Positions 1-7,187 of a stretch of DNA of 22,806 nucleotides are shown here, one piece after another. The stretch is taken from assembly GCA_021798435.1 (NCBI GenBank), contig JAJZGN010000005.1, positions 1 through 22,806 of the forward strand, read 5' to 3'. Source of the DNA: a bacterium (GTDB lineage: Bacteria; Chloroflexota; Dormibacteria; Aeolococcales; Bog-877). Every line of letters starts with the position of its first letter. Positions within the stretch are counted from its first letter, which is position 1. The notes under the pieces were generated by a model, which searched no databases, had not been told where the DNA came from, and worked only from the letters and a program-made list of their open reading frames with translations. The translations under genes and the position numbers were made by a program.

Positions 1-1
1 A

Positions 2-475
2 GGCTTATTCCAGCCTGGATCAAGGTCATCAGTGGATCTCAAGAGAGACTGCAGTCTCGTGCGTAACATTGCCAGAGAGTATGGGGAGGAGTTGCTGTCT
101 GTTCCAGACGCTGCGGGCGATACCGCAGTTAGCACGGACTGGCTGACCCAAGGGCCCCTGGCCGGATTTGGGGCCGCCTTGGATGAGGGAAGCTTACAGA
201 TCTGGTGCTTTGGCATGGGAATCGATCCGCTCACACTTTGGTGTGACATGATGACCGTTGCCGTCTTTGATGATGACCTGTTTCGGCGTTTGTTTCCGGC
301 GCTGAATCTCAACTCTGAGGGCAGTGTTGTTGCAGTCGCAGAGGGCGACCACTTGGTTGGGCACCCATTCACTGAGTCGGCGGTCGCAGCATTTGTGAAC
401 GATGGGCGGATGGCGCCGGTGGCCGCAGCGTGTCTCAGGGCAGCGTGGGAGCAACGCAGCTTCTTCTTGCCCTAA
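2..475 (+). CDS. hypothetical protein, 5' end possibly outside window
   Basis: I do not recognise this protein. A GTG at 32 would give 147 residues, but the same frame has no stop back to the first base of the window, so the real start may lie to the left. The sequence is mildly acidic and has no evident signal peptide, membrane segment or catalytic motif; a CFGMGIDPLTLWCDMM stretch near the middle and a conserved-looking GDHLVGHPF motif are the most distinctive parts. It ends at a TAA (473-475) that lies inside the left inverted repeat of a dead IS630-type element, so the C-terminus may have been truncated or replaced by that insertion. Base composition is lower in GC than the genes beyond 2,990, as for the SIR2-like gene opposite it, which suggests acquired DNA. 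No function is proposed. Confidence 0.5.
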   Translation, partial: GLFQPGSRSSVDLKRDCSLVRNIAREYGEELLSVPDAAGDTAVSTDWLTQGPLAGFGAALDEGSLQIWCFGMGIDPLTLWCDMMTVAVFDDDLFRRLFPALNLNSEGSVVAVAEGDHLVGHPFTESAVAAFVNDGRMAPVAAACLRAAWEQRSFFLP

Positions 476-499
476 GCAGCTTTGCATACGTATTGTCCA
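472..499 (+). repeat. left terminal inverted repeat of decayed IS630-type element
   Basis: The 28 bases from 472 match the reverse complement of 1011-1038 at about 22 of 28 positions. They share CTAAGCAG at the outer end and GTATTGTCCA at the inner end. Both copies start next to a TA dinucleotide, the target that IS630-family elements duplicate. The TAA at 473-475 is also the stop codon of the left ORF. Confidence 0.55.
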
Positions 500-863
500 T
501 AATGCCTTGGCAGCCGCCGGGCTTCCAAGAGGCGGTGGTGTTTACCACCCGCTCGGGGGCAGCGGCAGCGAAGAAGCTCATGGCTGGGGAGACCCGGACG
601 GCTAGGACTGGGGGCGGTGAATTGGCGAGGCGGGGTTTCGTCGCGTCCCAGATCTTCTCCACCGGGTTCTCGTGGGGGCAGTAGCGAGCACCCTAGAGAA
701 GGTGCATCGGTGGATACCCTTGCAGCCAGGCGTGCTCCATGCGGTTGGAGAAGATGTTGACGACCACCAGAGCAATCATGGGAGCGTCGCCGCAGGTCTT
801 GAGCAGGCACTCCAGCAAGCGTGCGAAGGCGGCCACCTTGGCTCACCGGGCCGCTTTTTGATC
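474..863 (-). pseudogene. IS630-family DDE transposase relic (C-terminal half)
   Basis: Reading the minus strand in one frame from about 863 down to 474 gives the C-terminal half of an IS630-type transposase interrupted by stops. Recognisable blocks are KVAAFARLLECLLK, then IALVVVNIFSNRMEHAWLQ at the position of the usual second catalytic Asp block, then GARYCPHENPVEKIWD, which matches the family's (A)RYSPHxNPVExIW block carrying the last acidic residue, and then a SFFAAAAPERV-like tail. In-frame stops lie at 843-845 (TGA) and 693-695 (TAG). The catalytic Asp of the VVxDN block appears lost. The N-terminal half is missing, since the span between the terminal repeats is only about 565 bp against about 1.1 kb for a full element. 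It is a dead insertion sequence. The longer open frames covering this stretch are shadows. Confidence 0.65.
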
Positions 864-919
864 GGCCGCAGGTTGGGCTCTGAGGCGGCGTTGGTCAAAG
901 GTCACACCGAATCGGTCGG

Positions 920-943
920 CTGGCTAAGCAGGCGGCCATAAGT
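920..943 (+). repeat. internal copy of the element's terminal repeat
   Basis: The 24 bases here match the reverse complement of 1019-1042 at 22 of 24 positions, sharing the core CTGGCTAAGCAGG. They are in the same orientation as the left end at 472. A third end inside the element suggests a nested or rearranged insertion, or a small internally deleted copy (920-1042, 123 bp). Confidence 0.5.
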
Positions 944-1010
944 CAACGAGAGGGGGGGGCCATGCCTACCGTCAGAGATGAACTAGCCTTGCCCCGCCTC
1001 ACCCCTATCT

Positions 1011-1042
1011 TGGACAATACTCATGGCCACCTGCTTAGCCAG
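1011..1042 (-). repeat. right terminal inverted repeat of decayed IS630-type element
   Basis: Inverted partner of the repeats at 472-499 and 920-943. It contains the TAA stop codon (minus strand, 1037-1035) of the SIR2-like gene, so the gene's 3' end runs into the element. On the opposite strand the left and right ends encode similar short peptides (MDNTYAKLL and LDNTHGHLL), supporting common ancestry. Confidence 0.55.
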
Positions 1043-2459
1043 TTGCGACTGCGTCCACCAGCTGGATTAGGGCTCGATCGATATCCTCGGCTCGAGCTTG
1101 CACGCATACCAGGCGTCCGCTACCCTGCATCGGCAGCGCACCCTGGATGGGATGCAGGCGGTCCCTGTCAAGCTGCAAGAGACGACAAGCAGCGTCAACC
1201 GGGACTCCCGGGTCGGGGTTGACGACAACAATGCGACTGAGGGGATTGCACTTTCGTAGTAGATCGTTAAAGTGTTCGTCTGCGATCCCAAAGGAATAGC
1301 CGACAACGACGACCATGGTCGCTGTCTGGAGGGCACGGTCAGCATCAGCCCAGAGGAGGAGTTGCTCGCGTGACATCACTGGCTTGAAGAGCGTGGGAGG
1401 CACCAGCGCTGGGACATCGAGCCTGAGGCTCTGCTCGACATCGAGTCTCCGGGCTTGCAAGAAGGAAGCGACTCGCGACTGATCCTCAGTTTCGAGCAGG
1501 TGGCTGGGGATGTCCGTGGATACGCGCGTGTCCAGCGCCAGATACTGATCTAAGCGCCCGTGGAAGAAGGTGACCTGCTCGACGGGGGGCTTGACTTGCC
1601 TGATAAACGGCGTGTAGTTGAACGTGATCACGGCGTCAGCTAGGCTGGCCAACCGAGGGTACAACGATGCCGCCTGCCCTGTGGCCCTGGCAGACCGACT
1701 ACGGAGGAAGGCCCAGAGCATCCAAACGAGATAGAGATAGGTGCGTTGATCTGCAGGTGAGCCAGACAAGAAGCGGACAAAATAGAGGGCGAGTAGTTGC
1801 TCTATATTACTGGTGACGTCGATCAGCTCGTCCAGCGCACCACGCTCATCGGGGGTGAGGGAAGCCTCGTTGCGAAGGGCCTCCTGCAGCCCCTTGCGCA
1901 AGGTCTGGTTGGGAGCATCGGATAGGTTGATTCGCCCGGGGTCGAGCATCGGTTCGGCGTCTCCGAGATCTTCGGCTGAGGCGGCCTGAATGGTCTTCAG
2001 GTCTTCTCCCTGAAGGAGGTTGTGGCTCGCCAGCTGACCAAGGCGGTCGATGAGGACCGAGAGAGCCTGCATGGTAGGGGTGTCTGGGAGTTTGCTCCGG
2101 ATGGACTGAAGGGTCTTCGCCAAGGTTGCGTCAGCCTCGAAGAGGCGGCGGAGCACTCCGTCGCGCTGGTCCCCGGCAAACTTGTCGAAGGAGAACCTCA
2201 AGTAAGGTAGCTTTCGGCGAAGAGCTTCGTGGATTTGAGCTCCATCGGACCTGGCGAAGTGGGCTAGGTCGGTGACTAGTGACCTCATCGTGGGCATTCC
2301 CATCGCAAGGTCGACCCCAGCGCCCAGTACGAACACTGTCGTGGGCCCGCCCAAGGCAGGGGGGACAGGAGAGATTAGCGCGGGATGGGCGGGGGTGACC
2401 TCGGATCCGCTCCTGCTAGGTGGAGGTGATCGGTGAGGCCTGCGTCGGACTCTGGTCAT
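1035..2459 (-). CDS. SIR2-like domain protein, candidate antiphage or stress NADase
   Basis: This is a SIR2-like (AbiH/SIR2_2-type) protein of 474 residues when started at the ATG at 2459. The frame extends to 2507, but a TATGCT box (2472-2467) ends 7 nt before the 2459 ATG, so I prefer the shorter form. Visible features: a nucleotide-binding FVLGAG loop near residues 43-48, TFNYTPF with the family's conserved Asn near 281, FFHG with the conserved His near 300, a PPTLFK segment near 354-359, GYSFGIADEHF near 387-397, and VVVNPDP near 411-417. These are the landmarks of SIR2-like effectors that hydrolyse NAD+ in defence systems such as Thoeris ThsA, DSR and related proteins. The middle (about 75-255) is a helical region I cannot assign. 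It stands alone, beside a tRNA and an IS relic and in lower-GC DNA, which fits an acquired defence gene. NADase activity is inferred, not shown. Confidence 0.7.
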   Translation of the reverse strand: MTRVRRRPHRSPPPSRSGSEVTPAHPALISPVPPALGGPTTVFVLGAGVDLAMGMPTMRSLVTDLAHFARSDGAQIHEALRRKLPYLRFSFDKFAGDQRDGVLRRLFEADATLAKTLQSIRSKLPDTPTMQALSVLIDRLGQLASHNLLQGEDLKTIQAASAEDLGDAEPMLDPGRINLSDAPNQTLRKGLQEALRNEASLTPDERGALDELIDVTSNIEQLLALYFVRFLSGSPADQRTYLYLVWMLWAFLRSRSARATGQAASLYPRLASLADAVITFNYTPFIRQVKPPVEQVTFFHGRLDQYLALDTRVSTDIPSHLLETEDQSRVASFLQARRLDVEQSLRLDVPALVPPTLFKPVMSREQLLLWADADRALQTATMVVVVGYSFGIADEHFNDLLRKCNPLSRIVVVNPDPGVPVDAACRLLQLDRDRLHPIQGALPMQGSGRLVCVQARAEDIDRALIQLVDAVATG

Positions 2460-2466
2460 CTCGGCG

Positions 2467-2472
2467 AGCATA
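2467..2472 (-). promoter_or_regulatory. -10 box (TATGCT) for leaderless SIR2-like gene
   Basis: TATGCT on the minus strand ends 7 nt before the ATG at 2459, the same spacing seen at other transcription units here. No convincing -35 is visible. Confidence 0.4.
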
Positions 2473-2576
2473 GTCGTGTGGGTGGCCCCCCAACACCAGT
2501 GGGCCATCTCAGTTCAGGACGGGAGCTTCTGTCGGGGCGAGACGGGCGCGACTGGCCGAAGCGACTGCTCGACGGA

Positions 2577-2600
2577 AACTGGGGTCAGAACTGGGGTCAG
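2577..2600 (+). repeat. tandem duplication of a 12-base unit
   Basis: AACTGGGGTCAG occurs twice head to tail, about 55 bp from the 3' end of the tRNA. On the plus strand it reads as NWGQ-NWGQ in an otherwise unsupported frame. It could be the tail of a lost tRNA-targeted integrase or a recombinase-binding repeat; neither is established. Confidence 0.5.
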
Positions 2601-2656
2601 GCCGCTGACTTCAGCTCATGCTTAACCGTTGATGGACAACGTTCGATCTCAAAAGC

Positions 2657-2732
2657 TGGTGCCCCCGGCAGGACTTGAACCTGCGACACGCGGTTTAGGA
2701 AACCGCTGCTCTATCCCCTGAGCTACGAGGGC
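2657..2732 (-). tRNA. tRNA-Arg (anticodon CCT)
   Basis: A complete 76-nt cloverleaf on the minus strand, including an encoded 3' CCA (2659-2657). The acceptor stem GCCCTCG pairs with CGGGGGC (one T-G pair). The anticodon arm is GCGGT / ACCGC around the loop TTCCTAA, giving anticodon CCT, and the T arm contains GGTTCAAGTCC. The anticodon reads the Arg codon AGG. The 3' end faces the lower-GC island on the left, the usual geometry for integration into a tRNA 3' end. I see no second copy of the tRNA 3' end in the window that would mark the far attachment site. Confidence 0.95.
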
Positions 2733-2991
2733 TGGCTTGCCATGGGAGTCTGTGGGCCGATGGCTCCCACCACGAGGAGCGGTGCCCTGAAGTGGCGTCT
2801 TGGCGGCTCTTGAGGGGGCCCCGCCGATGTCCTGAGTCTAGTTGGAGCGGGCCGCTCCCGTCGCCGCCGGGCTGGGGGAGGGCCAGCGGGAGGCAGTGCC
2901 CGGGTTGGCAGCCAGGTAGGGCTCGGAGGGAGATCAGAGGACGAACACGGGGGGGCTCGGGGCGGCCCCTTCGAGTTCATATAATCCGATC
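2733..2991. other. intergenic region between tRNA and hydrolase cluster
   Basis: These 259 bases hold no supported gene. They must contain the tRNA promoter (leftward) and the promoter of the hydrolase gene (rightward, at 2980-2985). A small hairpin, GGAGC/GCTCC with a 5-nt loop, lies at 2844-2858. Local ORFs on both strands are GC-rich noise. The composition changes from the lower-GC island to the high-GC backbone across this stretch. Confidence 0.5.
2980..2985 (+). promoter_or_regulatory. TATAAT -10 box, leaderless start
   Basis: A consensus TATAAT ends 6 nt before the ATG at 2992, so transcription would begin at or next to the start codon. There is no Shine-Dalgarno sequence in between and no clear -35. 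Confidence 0.6.
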
Positions 2992-3912
2992 ATGCTTCTG
3001 GTCGCCAGCGCCAACGGTTCGGTGGGCATGGGCGCTGGCTGGGCCATCCTGTCCGCAGGCGGCACTGCGCTCGACGCTGTGGAGGCCGCCGCTCGCGAGG
3101 TCGAGGACAACCCGGACGACCACTCGGTCGGTTACAGCGGGTATCCCAACCTGCTGGGACAGGTCGAGCTGGACGCCTCCCTCATGGACGGCGAGACCCG
3201 CCGCGCGGGAGCCGTGGGCGGGGTGCGCCGCTACCGTCATCCGGTCAGCATCGCCCGGGCGGTGATGGAGCGGCTCCCCCACGTGATGCTGGTGGGCGAG
3301 GGTGCGGAGAGGCTCGCGGCTGAGGTGGGGATGGAGCCCGAGGACCTCCTCACCCCAGCCGCCGAGGCAGCTTGGCGTGAGGGGGTCAGCGGGGAAATGC
3401 AGCCGGACGACTCCAGGAGACGGCTCCTGGACCGGGTGGCCGGCCTGTTCGCCGATCCTGAGCATGTGGCCGGGACCGTGAACTTCTTGGCGATCGACAG
3501 CAGGGGCCACCTGGCCTCGGCGGTCAGCACCAGTGGCTGGGCCTGGAAGTACCCCGGGCGGCTGGGTGATTCCCCGGTGATCGGGGCCGGCAACTACTGC
3601 GACGACCGCTTCGGAGCTGCAGCCTGCACGGGCTGGGGGGAGCTGGCCATCCGAGGGGTGACGGCCCACACCCTGGTCACCCTGCTCTCCCAGGGCGTCG
3701 TGCTGGAGGAGGCCGCCACCGGGGCGTTCGCCGCTCTTGCCGGCCTGGACGTCCCGGGGGGGGAGCCAATCATGAACCTCGTGGCCCTGGACCGGGCGGG
3801 GAGGCACGTGGGCCTCAGCTCCCAGCCGGGCAACGCCTACGTTGCCTGGGAGGAGGGTATGTCCACCTACGTCACTCTTCCCCGGCGCGTGGTCTCCATC
3901 GCTCCTCGCTGA
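2992..3912 (+). CDS. isoaspartyl peptidase / L-asparaginase, N-terminal nucleophile hydrolase
   Basis: A 306-residue member of the asparaginase-2 / aspartylglucosaminidase family, which cleaves beta-aspartyl or asparaginyl amides after self-processing into alpha and beta chains. The processing and catalytic Thr is T162, in GTVNFLAIDSRGHLAS. It is followed by the family's substrate-binding block STSGWAWKYPGR-GDSPVIGAG (residues about 179-200) and the ATGWGE-like CTGWGE. The N-terminal half has the usual GG-ALDAVE helix. Known members include plant-type isoaspartyl dipeptidases and glycosylasparaginases; the GWAWKYPGR version is common in bacteria of unknown substrate. The residue before the nucleophile is Gly, where many relatives have Asp, so autocleavage chemistry should be the same but is not proven. 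It is probably the first gene of a hydrolase cluster; 75 bp separate it from the next gene, which has its own candidate promoter. Length is normal and the protein has no signal peptide. Confidence 0.85.
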   Translation: MLLVASANGSVGMGAGWAILSAGGTALDAVEAAAREVEDNPDDHSVGYSGYPNLLGQVELDASLMDGETRRAGAVGGVRRYRHPVSIARAVMERLPHVMLVGEGAERLAAEVGMEPEDLLTPAAEAAWREGVSGEMQPDDSRRRLLDRVAGLFADPEHVAGTVNFLAIDSRGHLASAVSTSGWAWKYPGRLGDSPVIGAGNYCDDRFGAAACTGWGELAIRGVTAHTLVTLLSQGVVLEEAATGAFAALAGLDVPGGEPIMNLVALDRAGRHVGLSSQPGNAYVAWEEGMSTYVTLPRRVVSIAPR

Positions 3913-3939
3913 CCAGGGGGAACTGGCGCCCCGCGCCGA

Positions 3940-3945
3940 TATGAT
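3940..3945 (+). promoter_or_regulatory. possible -10 box (TATGAT) for the fused reductase-amidase operon
   Basis: TATGAT lies 42 nt before the TTG start at 3988. That would give an untranslated leader of about 36 nt carrying a GGGAG ribosome site near 3975-3979. No clear -35 is seen. Confidence 0.35.
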
Positions 3946-3987
3946 CGGAGCAGTCGGCCGTCGGCCGCCAACGCCGGGAGAGCTCCT

Positions 3988-6147
3988 TTGCAGCTGACCA
4001 TCATCGGCGCCGGCGCCATCGGGGGGACCATCGGGGCCCACATGGCCTGGCGTGGGCACGACATCCTTCTCTGCGACACCGACCGGGACCACGTCGAGGC
4101 CATCAACCGCGACGGCCTCACCATCGAGGGGCCGGTGGCCAGCTTCACGGTCAGGGTGCGCGCAGTCACTCCCGATGAGCTCCCGGGGCGGCTGGAGCGG
4201 GTGGGGATCGCGGTCAAAAGCCATCACACCCGGCAGGCTGCCGAGCTCCTCCGGAGCCGGCTGGCGCCCGACGGCTACGTGGTGAGCCTGCAGAACGGAC
4301 TCAACGCCGATGCCCTCTCGGCCGTGGTGGGGGAGGACCGGGTGCTGCTCGGATTCGTCAACTTCGGGGCCGACCTCGTGGCTCCCGGCCGGATCATGCA
4401 GGGCAACATCGCGACCTTCCGGGTGGGAGAGGTCAAGCCGGGCCCGGTGCCCCCTCGCGTGCAGGAGCTGGCGGATGCCCTCCCCTACGCCGAGGCCACG
4501 GACAACATCGTGGGCTTCCTCTGGAGCAAAGAGGCTTACGGGGCGATGCTCTTTGCCGGCGCGGTATCCGACCTACCTATCTCCGCCACCCTCGAGCAGC
4601 GGGAGTGGCGTCCTCTCATGCTGGCCCTGGCCCGGGAGGTGCTGGCCCAGGCCCCGGTGCGCTGCGAGCCCTTCGATGGCTTCGATCCTTCGGACCTCGA
4701 CGGCTCACTCGAGCGGCTCGCCGAATTCAACCGCCGCAGTGCCAAGTCCCACAGCGGCATCTACCGTGACCTCATGGTTCGCCACCGCCCCACCGAGGTG
4801 GAGGGCCAGCTCGCGGATCTCCAGGGACCGCTCACCCATCATGTCGCCGAGATAATCCGCTCGATCGAGAGGGGGGAGCGCACCTGTGAGGTGGCCAACC
4901 TGGTGCTGCTCTCGGCGCTGCACCGTGCCGAGGAGGCGGGACGGCAGCTGCAGGCGGTGGCTCGCCTGATATCCGCCCCGGCCCGAGCCCGCACCGGGCC
5001 GCTCCTCGGAGTCCCGGTGGCCGTTAAGGACCTCTTCGATGTCCAGGGACTTCCCCGGGGCAACGGCAATCCTGAGGCCATGGCCGGCCCGTCGGCCCGC
5101 TCCGACAGCGCGCTGGTGGCCCGGCTCCGGGCGCAGGCGGCAGACGTCTTCGCCACCACCATGATGCTCGAGTACGCGGCGGGCGCGACCCACCCAGAGG
5201 TGCCGGAAACCCTCAATCCCTGGGACGGGAGCCGCACTGCCGGTGGCTCCAGCGGCGGCTCGGCGTCCCTGGTGGCGGCGGGCGTCTGCCCCGCCGCCCT
5301 GGGCACCGACACAGGGGGGTCGGTGAGGATTCCTGCCGCCTACTGCGGGGTCGTCGGCTTCAAGCCCTCCCACGGCCTGCTGAGCCAGGCCGGGGTGCAG
5401 CCGCTGGCGCCGACTCTCGACGACGCGGGGATCGTCGCTCAAGATTTGGCCACGGTCCAGCTGGTCCTGGGAGCTTTGGTGCAGGCGTCTTCCGCCACCC
5501 GGGGCCGGCTGGCCTTGGCCTACGACACCTCCCACTTCAGCCACCCCCGGATGGAGGGAGGCGTCTCTGGCCAGCTGGAGATGGCTCTCGGTCGGCTCCG
5601 GAGTGCGGGGGTGACCCTGGTGGAGCGTGAGGCCGGAGTCCTGAACGACCTGGACGGGCTCTTCGACCCCATCTTCCTGTACGAGGCCTGGCAGGTGCAC
5701 GGTCTGGCCGTCGAAGCCCATCCCGGCCACTTTGGTCCAGAGACGCTCCGGCTCCTCCGGTCGGCGAGCGCTGTGAAGCATGAGGCGTATCTGACGGCGC
5801 TGGACCGCCGGGCGCGGCTGCTGACCCGCTTCTCCGAACTGTTCTCGGGAGTGGACGGCTTCCTCACGCCTGCGGTCCCCTTCGTGGCGCCACGAACCAC
5901 TCCTCCCGTGGACACCGCCGAGGGTGAGGCCGAGGCCGCCTACACGCGGGTGGTGAACGTGGCCGGGGCCCCGGCCGTGACCCTGCCCTGCGGCCTCAGC
6001 GAGGGCCTGCCGGTCTCCATCCAAGTGGTCGGCGATCGTGGCGCTGACTGGCGACTCCTCGGCGCCGCCGCCGAGCTGGAGAGAATCTTGGGATTCCAAG
6101 GAGCGGCGCGGCTGGCCCCGGTGGCAGCCGCCGGGAGTGTCATTTGA
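3988..6147 (+). CDS. ketopantoate-reductase-like / amidase-signature fusion protein
   Basis: A 719-residue two-domain enzyme starting at TTG, with a GGGAG ribosome site 8 nt upstream. Residues 1 to about 305 are a ketopantoate reductase (ApbA/PanE) fold: the dinucleotide loop GAGAIGG at 7-13, the SLQNGL block at 100-105, the catalytic-type Lys K181 in LWSKEAYG, and an HSGIYRDL...TEVE block at 255-272. Residues about 315-719 are an amidase-signature hydrolase with an intact Ser-cisSer-Lys triad: K347 (PVAVKD), S421 in GGSSGG, and S445 in DTGGSVR. The linker ERGERTCEVANL...LHRAEEAG reads plausibly both as the reductase tail and as the amidase N-terminal helix, so the join is compact. The reductase would use NADPH on a 2-oxo acid or similar, and the amidase would hydrolyse an amide. 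This combination is unusual; true PanE activity is unproven because a pantothenate context is absent. The stop overlaps the next start by 4 nt. Confidence 0.8.
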   Translation: MQLTIIGAGAIGGTIGAHMAWRGHDILLCDTDRDHVEAINRDGLTIEGPVASFTVRVRAVTPDELPGRLERVGIAVKSHHTRQAAELLRSRLAPDGYVVSLQNGLNADALSAVVGEDRVLLGFVNFGADLVAPGRIMQGNIATFRVGEVKPGPVPPRVQELADALPYAEATDNIVGFLWSKEAYGAMLFAGAVSDLPISATLEQREWRPLMLALAREVLAQAPVRCEPFDGFDPSDLDGSLERLAEFNRRSAKSHSGIYRDLMVRHRPTEVEGQLADLQGPLTHHVAEIIRSIERGERTCEVANLVLLSALHRAEEAGRQLQAVARLISAPARARTGPLLGVPVAVKDLFDVQGLPRGNGNPEAMAGPSARSDSALVARLRAQAADVFATTMMLEYAAGATHPEVPETLNPWDGSRTAGGSSGGSASLVAAGVCPAALGTDTGGSVRIPAAYCGVVGFKPSHGLLSQAGVQPLAPTLDDAGIVAQDLATVQLVLGALVQASSATRGRLALAYDTSHFSHPRMEGGVSGQLEMALGRLRSAGVTLVEREAGVLNDLDGLFDPIFLYEAWQVHGLAVEAHPGHFGPETLRLLRSASAVKHEAYLTALDRRARLLTRFSELFSGVDGFLTPAVPFVAPRTTPPVDTAEGEAEAAYTRVVNVAGAPAVTLPCGLSEGLPVSIQVVGDRGADWRLLGAAAELERILGFQGAARLAPVAAAGSVI

Positions 6148-7187
6148 AAGCAGCTGTCTATCGGGGCGCCGGTACTGTCCAGGTGGAGGAGGTGCCCGAT
6201 CCTGCGATCGCGGAGCCCACGGACGCGGTCGTGCGGGTGGTCCGCTCCTGCATCTGTGGCTCGGACCTCTGGGCCTACCGGGGGGTGATCCAGAGGGCGG
6301 TGCCGTCTCGCCTCGGGCACGAGTTCCTGGGGGTGGTGGAGGCTGTGGGGCCCGATGTCCGCACCCTCGCCTCCGGGGACCTCGTGGTGGCGCCATTCCA
6401 GTGGAGTGACAACATCTGCCCCGCCTGCCGCGACGGCCTCCAGACGTCCTGTGTGAACGGGGGGACCTTCGGGGCCCCGGGGACCGACGGCGGCCAGGGC
6501 GAGGCGGTGAGGGTGCCGTGGGCGGACGGCACCCTGGTGGCCGTGCCTGGGGGTGTCGCCGGCGCCAGTGACGACGTGCTGAGATCCCTGCTGGCCACGA
6601 CCGACGTGGCGGCCACCGGCCTCCACGGCGCGAGGCTGGCGGAGGTGGATCGCGGGAGCACGGCCGTGGTCATCGGGGACGGCGCGGTCGGCCTCTGCGC
6701 CGTCCTCGGCGCCACCTCCATCCTCGGCGCCGAGCGGGTCATTTTGTGCAGCCGCAATCCCCAGCGCCAGGAGCTGGGGAGGCAATTCGGAGCCACCGAC
6801 GTGATCTCGGAGCGCGGCGAGGCCGCCGTGGCCGAGGTGCGCGATCTCACCGGTGGGCTGGGCTCGCCCCATGTCATCGAGGCGGTGGGGACCCCGGAGG
6901 CGTGGGACATGGCGCTGGGGATGGCTCGGGAAGGGGGCACCATCGGGGCGGTGGGCGTTCCCCACACTACTCCGCAGCTGGCCCTCTTCCCCCTCCTGGT
7001 GCACCACTTGCGGGTGCACATGGGGGTGGCGCCGGTGCGCCAGTACCTGCCGGACCTGATCGACCGGGTGATGACCGGTCGCTACGACGCCGGGGCGGTC
7101 TTCGATCTCGACCTTCCCCTCGATCAGGTCGCTGACGGGTATCGGGCGATGTCGGAGCGGAGGGCGATCAAGGTGATGCTCACATGA
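6144..7187 (+). CDS. zinc-dependent alcohol dehydrogenase (MDR family)
   Basis: A 347-residue medium-chain dehydrogenase that starts at TTG, overlapping the previous stop (TTGA), so it is very likely translationally coupled. Catalytic zinc ligands are visible as C38 (ICGSD) and H59-E60 (GHEFLG). The structural zinc lobe has three cysteines, C92, C95 and C103, with Asp 89 at the place of the first; this SDxxC version is known in a subgroup of bacterial MDR enzymes. The NAD(P) loop is VIGDGAVG (about 176-183), followed by SRNPQR at the end of the second strand, where the Arg suggests NADP preference. It should oxidise an alcohol or reduce an aldehyde released by the neighbouring hydrolases. The substrate cannot be told from sequence. 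The gene ends with an ATGA overlap into the dipeptidase gene. Confidence 0.85.
   Translation: MKAAVYRGAGTVQVEEVPDPAIAEPTDAVVRVVRSCICGSDLWAYRGVIQRAVPSRLGHEFLGVVEAVGPDVRTLASGDLVVAPFQWSDNICPACRDGLQTSCVNGGTFGAPGTDGGQGEAVRVPWADGTLVAVPGGVAGASDDVLRSLLATTDVAATGLHGARLAEVDRGSTAVVIGDGAVGLCAVLGATSILGAERVILCSRNPQRQELGRQFGATDVISERGEAAVAEVRDLTGGLGSPHVIEAVGTPEAWDMALGMAREGGTIGAVGVPHTTPQLALFPLLVHHLRVHMGVAPVRQYLPDLIDRVMTGRYDAGAVFDLDLPLDQVADGYRAMSERRAIKVMLT

Noticed and set aside
962..1222. Plus-strand 86-residue ORF after a G-rich run
   Set aside because: The ribosome-site-like G-run is attractive, but the frame runs through the element's right end and antisense into the SIR2-like gene, with no recognisable domain.
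2624..2643. Hairpin downstream of the tRNA as a terminator
   Set aside because: Only about 5 paired bases plus a bulge, and no T-run on the minus strand.
2977..4227. 416-residue minus-strand open frame opposite the asparaginase-like gene
   Set aside because: Low-complexity, His/Gly/Pro-rich translation without a family match; it is the antisense shadow of two well-supported genes in high-GC DNA.
4850..4990. Internal translation start separating reductase and amidase
   Set aside because: A GTG near V302 has a purine run about 12 nt upstream, too far for a good ribosome site, and it lies before the reductase tail is complete.
4705..6396. 563-residue minus-strand open frame
   Set aside because: Shadow of the reductase-amidase fusion, with a Pro/Arg/Gly-rich translation.
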